This document shows, piece after piece, positions 52,095 through 59,974 of a stretch of DNA of 64,000 bases (its first letter is position 1; the number at the start of each line of letters is the position of its first letter). Position numbers and translations under genes: made by a program. The notes under the pieces are model-generated. The model did no database searches, was not told the DNA's origin, and was given only the letters and a program-made list of their open reading frames with translations. Origin of the DNA: Ignavibacteria bacterium (lineage in GTDB: Bacteria; Bacteroidota; Ignavibacteria; Ignavibacteriales; SURF-24); assembly GCA_025612375.1 (NCBI GenBank), contig JAAXKN010000011.1, positions 41,503 through 105,502 of the forward strand, given 5' to 3'.

Positions 52095-52967
52095 TTATGA
52101 ACCAGCCTCCGACGCCCTGTAATCTGCGTCAGTCTTCTTTATTGCCACGCTCCTGCCTTTCAGGCTTAAGAGCTTTTCTTTCAGGGGCCTGAAATAATTC
52201 ATCCATTTATAGGCCCCCAGTATTTTCAGCTTAAATTCCAGTATACTATCCGAGGGGTCGACCCTCACCCTGCCAACTGCGGAACTATTTAATTCAGATG
52301 CCAGCACTTCATAGCTGCTTGTAAAGGCTCTTTTATATCCGGCTTCCAGTGCATGTTCAATGAGGCTCTTGTTAAAAGCGCCATATGGAAATGAAAACAA
52401 GTGAACAGCATTGCCGATTAATGATTCTAAATACTCCTTAGACTTTGTGAATTCTTCCTCGACCTCCAGGGGATCTAGGTCTGTCATGATCCTGTGTGAT
52501 AATGAATGCGATCCGATCAGGACAGAATCCGCCGGGAGATTTTTTATATCGCGGGCTGTCATTATCTCTTCATCTTCGTCGTTGAACCTCTTATTGAATT
52601 CCCATCCGGGCCTGCGCCCCAGGTATTTTGCCGGGAAGAAAATTGCACAGGGAATTCCAAGTTTTACCAGTTCAGGGATGGCATTTTTAATCAGGCTCTT
52701 AAAGCCGTCATCAAATGTCAGCACTACGTAGTTCTTTCCCTTTTGGAGGCTGCCCGCGTAGTCGGCTCTTAAGGGCACGGCATATTTTACCAGGAGATTC
52801 ATCTTACACCTGAACTTTTCTATTTCCTTGCCTTTAACAGAATGGAAATAAATAACGGTACACCTTCCTTCAGGCTCTTTGCCAATAAGCCTGAGGATAC
52901 CTCGCTTAAGAAGAAGGATTATATAGCAGCATAAACTTACGGCAAATTTAATTCTGCGATGTTTCAT
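52095..52967 (-). CDS. NodB-type (CE4) polysaccharide deacetylase
   Basis: A 290-residue protein with a short N-terminal hydrophobic segment (about 8-20), so it may be membrane-attached or exported. The NodB domain contains the metal-binding TFDDGF (D86 and D87) and SHSLSH (H154 and H158). The later motif region has LFSFPYGAFNKS. Enzymes of this kind remove N-acetyl groups from GlcNAc polymers or related amino sugars. I use the ATG at 52967: its A is shared with the stop codon of the upstream glycosyltransferase (TAATG), which indicates coupling. An in-frame TTG further upstream is not needed. It is the last gene of the minus-strand polysaccharide run. Confidence 0.9.
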   Translation of the reverse strand: MKHRRIKFAVSLCCYIILLLKRGILRLIGKEPEGRCTVIYFHSVKGKEIEKFRCKMNLLVKYAVPLRADYAGSLQKGKNYVVLTFDDGFKSLIKNAIPELVKLGIPCAIFFPAKYLGRRPGWEFNKRFNDEDEEIMTARDIKNLPADSVLIGSHSLSHRIMTDLDPLEVEEEFTKSKEYLESLIGNAVHLFSFPYGAFNKSLIEHALEAGYKRAFTSSYEVLASELNSSAVGRVRVDPSDSILEFKLKILGAYKWMNYFRPLKEKLLSLKGRSVAIKKTDADYRASEAGS

Positions 52968-53884
52968 TACACCAGATACTCTTTGTTTTTGTCTGTTTTC
53001 GAAAGGCAATAGAAATTTCTTTGGTATAAAATATTTGTTATGCGTTCCATCTGCTCTTTTCTTACATAGCGCACAAAGTCAATATTTACAGGCCTTTCCT
53101 CCTGCTTCAGGGTTGTCCACCAGAACCCTGCAAAGCGGAATATGCTTCCTATGACATATGGCTTTTCCCTGAAGCGGAAAATGCATTTCATAGCCTGGAA
53201 GAAGGGATGGTATCCGAGGCAGTACTCAACGGCCCCCTGGCGGAACTTGAAGTTAAGAATGTTCAGGACTGCCGTACCCGTTCTTCTATGGTGAAGGACC
53301 GGGAGGTGTGAAATGGATTTAACTTCCCAGCCGTGCATTCTGACAGATATTTCAGCCACGCCGTCTTCTCCGCCGTTTGCAATCGGGGTAAGCCCGCCAA
53401 GCTTATCAAAACACTCGCGCCTGAAGAACTGAATGGCATTTCCGACGCTGTTGTCGCTGTTAATTCCTTTATGCATCTTGCCGTCATAAAGATCAAATAT
53501 CTGTCCTCCGGCCAGGCCAAGCCTGGGATTAACATCAAATTCCTTCAGCAGCTTTTTATAGTAATCCACTTCAAACGTTATATCGGCATCCAGAATGCCT
53601 ATAAAATCATATGAAAGATTTTTTATGAGTGTGTAGCCTATATTTACCGCATAGACTTTAGAGGCAAAATCTCTCCCCTCGTTACTCGTCACCTTGAGGA
53701 GTTGAATAAAATCATAATCTGCCTCATACTGTCTTACTATTTCATCTGTGCAGTCTTTTGATCCGTCGCTTACAATAATCCATTTAAGCGGAAGGATAGA
53801 CTGCCTTAACACAGCTCTAATTGTGTCTTCAATAAAAGCCTCTTCGTTTTTTGCTGCGGTAATCAACACATAAGTCGTCTTCAT
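52967..53884 (-). CDS. Family 2 glycosyltransferase
   Basis: A 305-residue GT2 enzyme with an A-type fold. The nucleotide-binding start is VLITAAKNEEAF, and the donor loop has WIIVSDGSKDCTDE. The DxD motif (DAD, 99-101) is in IGILDADITFEVDYY, followed by the acceptor region GGEDGVAEISVRMHG. There is no C-terminal membrane region, so it probably adds a single sugar to the lipid-linked repeat unit. The ATG at 53884 has GGAGAG 8 bases upstream, inside the end of the Wzy gene, and lies four bases after the Wzy stop. It overlaps the deacetylase start by one base. Confidence 0.9.
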   Translation of the reverse strand: MKTTYVLITAAKNEEAFIEDTIRAVLRQSILPLKWIIVSDGSKDCTDEIVRQYEADYDFIQLLKVTSNEGRDFASKVYAVNIGYTLIKNLSYDFIGILDADITFEVDYYKKLLKEFDVNPRLGLAGGQIFDLYDGKMHKGINSDNSVGNAIQFFRRECFDKLGGLTPIANGGEDGVAEISVRMHGWEVKSISHLPVLHHRRTGTAVLNILNFKFRQGAVEYCLGYHPFFQAMKCIFRFREKPYVIGSIFRFAGFWWTTLKQEERPVNIDFVRYVRKEQMERITNILYQRNFYCLSKTDKNKEYLV

Positions 53885-53888
53885 AGAT

Positions 53889-55220
53889 TCACTCTCCAAT
53901 CAGGTATGGGGTTTCGATCAGGTTGTTCCCGGTCTTCAGAACAGCTGACCTTCCCGCCAATACCCACGCTATCCAAAAAAATATTGAATTAATTGAGTTG
54001 CCCCCGGTTATTGCAGTTTCGGCAAAATTCGATAAAAGAATCATTACTATGAGGGCAATAATCAATGCCTTGTAGTCGCTTTCAGGTATAAAAGAAATGC
54101 GCCATAGAGGAAGAATCAGAACTGCGCACCATAGTAGAAATGCAAGCAGGCCGACACCTATTACAACTGAGATATATCCGTTATGTAGTGAAGCTCTTGA
54201 GCTTCCGATCCAAAGGGAGTTTTTGGGGTCGTAGAACCTCGCATCCTCCCACACCTTGCCTTCCACAGAGTAGCCGTAGCCCTGGAGGGGACGCTCGGAA
54301 ATTAAGATGCGGGCACCCTGCCAGAAACCTTCGCGTCCAGTAAGGTCGGTAATACCGCTGTCTCCCTCCCTTTGAAAAACCTGAGGCTTGAATTGTGTTA
54401 CAAGAACTGCAAGCAGAATAAACAGGGCAGCAATAATTCCCGCCTTCAAAAGTTTTCTCTCAACAAGATACCACGTTATAAGCCCGACAATTGCAACAAC
54501 AATTGATGTACGGCTTCCGGTCAGGTAGTGAAGAATTAACGTCAGTATGCCAAGTGCAATAACAAAAAGCTTTGAGTTTAAGCTCACAGCCCTCCTGTAT
54601 TTCCACATGAGCACGGGGTAGGATACCATGCAGAGCCCGCCCAGGGTGTTGGGGTGATCCCAGAGCCCGAGGAATCTTTCTTCAGCCTCCCACCACCAGA
54701 CTCTTCCGGGCAGAAGTATAAGAGCGAGTGAATTTACTATTACGGAAAAAGCTATAAAGAAGAACACCACGTTAAGCGAAGTTTCAAACTCCTTTTCACT
54801 TTGAAGCCAGCTGTCCAGTCCGAGCAAAAATCCCCCGAGTGCAAGAAAAGATGCCGTGCGTATGAATGTAAATTCCTTATCGATGGAATAACTGACAGAT
54901 ACAAATGCCAGAACGAGGAATACGCCAAGGAGTATAAAATGGACTGATATCCTTCCCCTGTTTACAGGCAGAAGCTTCAGATATTTGATAACGCCTGCAA
55001 TTCCTGTAAGGGCGAGTATCCCGATTCTAAGGTATGAGCCCAATCCCCCTTCGGACTGGTAGTCGAATGAAGGCGAATTGTTAAAGAAAATTGCAGAAAC
55101 CCAGGGGGATATAACAACGAGTAAAAGAGCGGCTTCATACCTGATTACAGATATATATATAACTGCCGCGGCAAGAATGCCTGCAATTAAAATAGCCAAT
55201 ATGAGATAAAGATCTGTCAT
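53889..55220 (-). CDS. O-antigen polymerase/ligase-like membrane protein (Wzy)
   Basis: A 443-residue protein with about eleven hydrophobic helices in the inner membrane. The region between helices contains WWWEAEERFLGLWDHPNTLGG and the later GREGFWQGARILISERPLQGYG. This is typical of Wzy_C/O-antigen ligase family proteins, which act on lipid-linked oligosaccharide in the periplasm. In this locus polymerase activity fits better because Wzx, Wzc and Wza are present. Its ATG overlaps the Wzx stop by four bases (ATGA). Confidence 0.85.
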   Translation of the reverse strand: MTDLYLILAILIAGILAAAVIYISVIRYEAALLLVVISPWVSAIFFNNSPSFDYQSEGGLGSYLRIGILALTGIAGVIKYLKLLPVNRGRISVHFILLGVFLVLAFVSVSYSIDKEFTFIRTASFLALGGFLLGLDSWLQSEKEFETSLNVVFFFIAFSVIVNSLALILLPGRVWWWEAEERFLGLWDHPNTLGGLCMVSYPVLMWKYRRAVSLNSKLFVIALGILTLILHYLTGSRTSIVVAIVGLITWYLVERKLLKAGIIAALFILLAVLVTQFKPQVFQREGDSGITDLTGREGFWQGARILISERPLQGYGYSVEGKVWEDARFYDPKNSLWIGSSRASLHNGYISVVIGVGLLAFLLWCAVLILPLWRISFIPESDYKALIIALIVMILLSNFAETAITGGNSINSIFFWIAWVLAGRSAVLKTGNNLIETPYLIGE

Positions 55221-56701
55221 AAGTTTTCACCAGTAAGCTGTTTTTCAATTGCCCGGTTATTCTTCTTTTTAAACAACCCGGATAGAAATGCCTTTTCATT
55301 TTTTTTGAGGAATTTGCCCCAGTACAGCGTGAGACCCGTTGACAAAAGTACAATTAAAGCCACGGGGTAATAGAAATATGCAGGAACGTTCCTGAATGTA
55401 AAAGCATTTACAAGGAGTATAATAAAGGCAAGGCTTACCATTATAACGCGCCTTAGTTCAAGCCTGAGAGTAAACGTCCTGGAGCCCTGAACAAGAAGCA
55501 TTACGGCAATTGTAAACATGATGATATTAAATACAGCAACGAGCCCCCAGATTCCATACTGGCGGATAAATATATAATTTAATGCCACACTAAAAAGGCT
55601 GAGGCTGAAAACTATTATTCCTGTTACATGAGTCTTGTTCTGAACGTGCAGCAAGGATTGTCCCACGTATTGCAGCCCCTGGGCCGCAATACCGGGCAGA
55701 AGTAAGAATATAAAAATGTAGGCGTCACTATATTCAGGCGGGGCAATAAGGTGAATGAGGCCGCGGAATACAAAAACTATCAGGAATCCTACTACGGTAA
55801 AAGTAAGCAGCAGATAGGTAGTAAGTTTTGATATTGTTGCCTTAATTTCAGGGTTATGCAGATTGGCAAAGACAAAGGGTTCATATGCCATCTGGAAAGG
55901 AAGAATTACAACCATCTCGGCAATTGATGCAATCTTAAAGGCAAGTGAGTATATTGCCACCTGCTCAAGGTTTGTAAAATATCCCAGGAAATAGACAGCC
56001 GATGTATTCATTAATAGATTTCCTGCCATGGCAAATATGAGAGGAAACCCGAATTTCAGAAGCAGAAGAAACAATTTTGGTGAGACTGACAAGCCGTGCT
56101 TAAGAGAAACAGCAGCTGTTACAACAGCCCAGATTATGCCATAGGACATGATCTGTGAAATAAGTATGCCCTGAATTCCCATATTTAACTTCACAAGAAA
56201 CAGGAGGCTTCCGGCAATAAGCAGCAAAGAGGCCGCCAGATTAATAATCATAAAAACCAGCCCCTGGTTTTTTGCCCTGTAGTAAGAAATAATATTTATG
56301 CATAATGACTGTACAACTGCCGTAAGGCAGGTAAGCATAATGTAGTTTGAGATATCCCCTGAATGCAGCACTACGCGAAGTATAGGGCTGAAAAGATAGA
56401 TTGTAACAAGTGTAGTCAGAAGGCCGCCCATAATATTCACAGCCAGAGCACTTCCCAGGAATTCCTTCAGCCGGTTTTCCTGTTCATATTTTGCCATAAA
56501 CCTCATCATACCGCTTCTGATACCAAAGTCCACAATTGTAACAAGTATCTGAATTGTCAGCAGAAGCGTGGAAAGGAGCCCGTAGTCACTCAAGGAGAGA
56601 TAATGCGTATAAAGCGGAATAAGCAGAAATGATGAAGCCCTTAAAACCACCGTCCCGACCGAATATACAATTGCATTCTTACCGAATATTTTAAGATTCA
56701 A
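55217..56701 (-). CDS. Oligosaccharide flippase (Wzx-like, MOP superfamily)
   Basis: A 494-residue membrane protein with about fourteen hydrophobic segments. The start NAIVYSVGTVVLRASSFLLI and the following LIPLYTHYLSLSDYGLLST are those of Wzx/RfbX flippases. These proteins move undecaprenyl-linked oligosaccharides across the inner membrane. The gene starts with TTG at 56701, since no ATG fits the conserved N-terminus; the upstream site is weak. It overlaps wzy by four bases and belongs to the minus-strand polysaccharide run. Confidence 0.9.
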   Translation of the reverse strand: MNLKIFGKNAIVYSVGTVVLRASSFLLIPLYTHYLSLSDYGLLSTLLLTIQILVTIVDFGIRSGMMRFMAKYEQENRLKEFLGSALAVNIMGGLLTTLVTIYLFSPILRVVLHSGDISNYIMLTCLTAVVQSLCINIISYYRAKNQGLVFMIINLAASLLLIAGSLLFLVKLNMGIQGILISQIMSYGIIWAVVTAAVSLKHGLSVSPKLFLLLLKFGFPLIFAMAGNLLMNTSAVYFLGYFTNLEQVAIYSLAFKIASIAEMVVILPFQMAYEPFVFANLHNPEIKATISKLTTYLLLTFTVVGFLIVFVFRGLIHLIAPPEYSDAYIFIFLLLPGIAAQGLQYVGQSLLHVQNKTHVTGIIVFSLSLFSVALNYIFIRQYGIWGLVAVFNIIMFTIAVMLLVQGSRTFTLRLELRRVIMVSLAFIILLVNAFTFRNVPAYFYYPVALIVLLSTGLTLYWGKFLKKNEKAFLSGLFKKKNNRAIEKQLTGENL

Positions 56702-56748
56702 AGAATCGCCCTATTTTAGTAAGTTAATTCTCAGTTTTATGCACAAGA

Positions 56749-57927
56749 TTATTTTCCCAGGCTTTCCACAAGGTTGAGATATCTCTTTCCCATTACGGTG
56801 CCTGAAATTGCGCTTACCACTTCATTTGCATTCTGCGAGATCTGCATGCGCTTTTCAGGACTAAGGCACAACTCGGCAATGGCATCAGCGAAAGCCTCAG
56901 GCTTATCTGCCCGTGCAAATTTAATACTGCTTTGGTCGAAGATAAGTGAAAGAGAGTATAGATTAGATGCAATTACAGGGAGACCTGTTGCAGCATATTC
57001 AAATGTTTTAGTTGACAATGCGAGATTCATATACGGGTCGTCAACGTAAGGCACCAAGCCGAGGTCAGATTTTTTAATTATCTCATAAATTTCTTCAAGG
57101 CTCCTGGCGCCGTTTAAGAAAACGAGTCCTTCAAGGCCCAGGTCCCTGATCTGTCCTTCGAGTTTAATTCTGTAGTCGGTATCATATTTGCCATAAATAT
57201 GAAGTGTGCTCCGTGGGATTTTATTCTGCAGAAGCGCAAGTGCCTCAATTGCAGTATGTATTCCGAACCTTTCAGCAACTGTGCCGTGGTAAAGTAGCCT
57301 GGCCCCGGATTCAATCCTTTCAAAAGTGCGGTTGCAGTCGAACTGGAATATACGGGTGTCTGCCGTATTAAGGACAAGAGTGATTTTCTCCGGCGGAACT
57401 CCCCTTTCGACAAGTTTATCCCTGCATGCTTCAGTTACGGTTATAAGGTGGTCTGCAAAACTGCACGAGAGCTTTTCAACTTTTCTTACAGCCGACATCA
57501 TCAGGGATTTCTTTTTATCCGGCCACTTTGTCTCAAAGAGGTCCACCGTAAGGTCATGAATATCAAGAATGAGTTTTTTCCCGAGCATCTTCTGCACAAT
57601 ACCTGTAAAGATGAGGAAGTCTGGCATATTATGCACCTGTATAAGCCTGTAGTCTTTTTTCATGGCCAGGGTCTGCATCTTAATAATGGAAAGCAGGGAA
57701 AACATGAAAGACAGCCATACGTATCTTAGAATGCTTTCCTTGTTTACACTTCTCATTATCCTGTGCACTGTTACAAGACCCATCTTTTCTGTCTCTGCCT
57801 GTTCAGCCTCCCTGAGGCAGATAACGTCAACATGATAACCTTCTTCCTCAAGCACTTCGGCCTGTCGTCTTACGCGGGGGTCGTAAGGATAAGACGAGAG
57901 AACAACCATGCAGATATTTTTAGACAC
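56749..57927 (-). CDS. Family 4 glycosyltransferase
   Basis: A 392-residue GT-B enzyme of the GT4 family. The N-terminal Rossmann half begins MVVLSSYPYDPRVRRQAEVL. The C-terminal donor-binding half contains the EX7E-like region with DLGLVPYVDDPYMNLALSTK and TFEYAATGLPVIAS. It should transfer a sugar from an activated donor to the lipid-linked repeat unit in the cytoplasm. The GTG start at 57927 has AGAGG seven bases upstream. It lies between wzx and asnB with short gaps, so it is in the same transcript. Confidence 0.9.
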   Translation of the reverse strand: MSKNICMVVLSSYPYDPRVRRQAEVLEEEGYHVDVICLREAEQAETEKMGLVTVHRIMRSVNKESILRYVWLSFMFSLLSIIKMQTLAMKKDYRLIQVHNMPDFLIFTGIVQKMLGKKLILDIHDLTVDLFETKWPDKKKSLMMSAVRKVEKLSCSFADHLITVTEACRDKLVERGVPPEKITLVLNTADTRIFQFDCNRTFERIESGARLLYHGTVAERFGIHTAIEALALLQNKIPRSTLHIYGKYDTDYRIKLEGQIRDLGLEGLVFLNGARSLEEIYEIIKKSDLGLVPYVDDPYMNLALSTKTFEYAATGLPVIASNLYSLSLIFDQSSIKFARADKPEAFADAIAELCLSPEKRMQISQNANEVVSAISGTVMGKRYLNLVESLGK

Positions 57928-57957
57928 TAAAACACCTCTTTTTAATAATCCTGTTGT

Positions 57958-59871
57958 TTATATGTAACTTTCCATCATTCTCATTTTCTCCGGGGCAAGA
58001 AATATTTCAGCCCATTTTTCAATTGAAAGCAGGAGATAAAGAAATCTCTTGTGATCAGCCTTGTTGTTTTTGTGCTCATAATACATCCTGCTGACCGCAT
58101 TTTCGTTCAGGTAGTTTTTTGTAATTGAATTTTGAGAACTTACGTAGTCCATCAGCTCATCTCCAAGCGAGTCCTTAAGCCATATCTCCACTGGATCCTG
58201 GAAGCCGATTTTCCTCTGATGCACAATTTCCTTCGGGAGGTAATGTTCGCAGACCTTCTTATGAATATATTTGCCCGACTTCCCCCTGATCTTCAGAGTT
58301 GCAGGAATGCTCAAAGCCGTTGAGGCAAAATCTATATCAAGGAAAGGAACTCTTCCTTCTATACTTGCAGCCATTGCCATTTTATCCTGAACGAGGAGCA
58401 GGTTCTCCGAAAGTGAGCTGAACATGTCGTAGAGGAACATTTTCTCTACAGTCGACCCATGTATGCTGTCGTGCAGGACTTTTTCAACCTCATTAACATA
58501 GTCCACTTCGTGCGAGTAATCCAAAAGTTCGCTGTTAAAAAGGTTTTTTCTTTCCCTGTTATTCAGTATGCATGCGGCGCTTGTTATTCTCTTTATATCG
58601 CTGTCCTGCCTCAGGTAGTCCGCAAATCGAGAGAGCTTCCTCTTTTTATTAAGTGAAATCGGGAGCATGAGTATATATTTCATGAGCTGGGGTTTTAGGA
58701 ATGAATATTTGTTTCTATAGAAAGCGCCAAGGTGCCTGTCGTAGCCGCCGAAGGGTTCATCTGCCCCCTGCCCGTTTAAGAGCACTTTTACTTTTCCCTT
58801 TGCCAGTTCAGTCACAAAGTAAACGGCAACGGCAGATTCATTTCCCAGGGGTTCCTCAAGATGCCAGAGATACTGCCTTAGGAAATCGGAATAGTCCTTT
58901 GAAGTAATCACCCTGTGGTGAAACACAGCACCGAACATGGCAGCATTAGCCTCTGCTCTTTTGATCTCGTTATCTTCCTCTTTCCCTCCTTCAAAGCCGA
59001 TAGTAAAGGCATAGACTCCGCGTCCGGCATATTTACTCATAAGAGCCAGTATGGAGCCCGAGTCTATTCCGCCGCTTAGGGAGATCCCGACCGGCACGTC
59101 AGCCATCATCTGTCTTTTAACAGCCAGTTCAAGCCCATGCCTTAAGATCTCAATCCACTCGCTTTCACTTCTTTGCGTATCAATTTCAATAGCCCTGTCC
59201 CAGTATGGCTTCAGGCAGAACTCTTCTTTATGCCCAATTGAGAGCATGTGTGTCGCGGGGACTTTGCTTATGTTGTTAAGGAGAGTATAAGGAGCAGGTG
59301 TATGCCTGAAGGTAAGGCACATATTCAAAGCAGCGGGGTTGATCTCTCCGGGTATCTTCAGGTAGTGCATTATCGATTTTAATTCTGAGGCAAAGACGAG
59401 CTTTTCATTATCGGCATAGTAATAAAGCGGTTTTACGCCGAAGTGGTCCCTGGCCAGTAGGAGCCTTCTTTTATTTGAGTCCCAGATAGCAAAGGCAAAA
59501 ATCCCGTTAAGCTTAGAAACAAATTCATCCCCGAATTCCTCATAAGCATGCACTAAAACTTCTGTATCCGATTTCGTTCTGAATATGTGTCCTTTTTTAA
59601 GGAGGTAATCCTTAATTTCCTGATAGTTATAAATCTCGCCGTTAAAAGTGACCCAGACAGACTCATCCTCATTAGTCATCGGCTGGTCCCCCGTACTGAG
59701 GTCAATTATGGAGAGTCTTCTATGCCCAAGTCCTATTCCCGCATTCTGGTCAATGAAGTAGCCCTCGCCATCAGGCCCCCTGTGGCTCATGAGGCGTGTA
59801 GACTGCTTCAGGAGCTCCGGGCTGACGGGGTTATAGTTCTTAAAGTTAAATACTCCGAATATTCCGCACAT
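57958..59871 (-). CDS. asnB: Glutamine-dependent asparagine synthase-type amidotransferase
   Basis: A 637-residue enzyme of the AsnB family. The N-terminal glutaminase domain begins MCGIFGVF with the catalytic C2 right after the initiator methionine. The GHRRLSIIDLS and FNGEIYNYQE motifs follow. The C-terminal ATP-pyrophosphatase domain has the PP-loop SLSGGIDSGSIL. In polysaccharide loci such proteins often amidate uronic acids or other carboxyl sugars instead of making asparagine. Its location inside this run favours that role here, but the reaction is inference. Confidence 0.93.
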   Translation of the reverse strand: MCGIFGVFNFKNYNPVSPELLKQSTRLMSHRGPDGEGYFIDQNAGIGLGHRRLSIIDLSTGDQPMTNEDESVWVTFNGEIYNYQEIKDYLLKKGHIFRTKSDTEVLVHAYEEFGDEFVSKLNGIFAFAIWDSNKRRLLLARDHFGVKPLYYYADNEKLVFASELKSIMHYLKIPGEINPAALNMCLTFRHTPAPYTLLNNISKVPATHMLSIGHKEEFCLKPYWDRAIEIDTQRSESEWIEILRHGLELAVKRQMMADVPVGISLSGGIDSGSILALMSKYAGRGVYAFTIGFEGGKEEDNEIKRAEANAAMFGAVFHHRVITSKDYSDFLRQYLWHLEEPLGNESAVAVYFVTELAKGKVKVLLNGQGADEPFGGYDRHLGAFYRNKYSFLKPQLMKYILMLPISLNKKRKLSRFADYLRQDSDIKRITSAACILNNRERKNLFNSELLDYSHEVDYVNEVEKVLHDSIHGSTVEKMFLYDMFSSLSENLLLVQDKMAMAASIEGRVPFLDIDFASTALSIPATLKIRGKSGKYIHKKVCEHYLPKEIVHQRKIGFQDPVEIWLKDSLGDELMDYVSSQNSITKNYLNENAVSRMYYEHKNNKADHKRFLYLLLSIEKWAEIFLAPEKMRMMESYI

Positions 59872-59974
59872 TTTTCTTTCTTTCTTCCGGCTTTTCTTTC
59901 ATCCGGCCACTAAAATTGTGAATAAATCGATCTTTTTCTGTTAAGGAAACCTATCCCGCTCCGCCCGGGAAGTT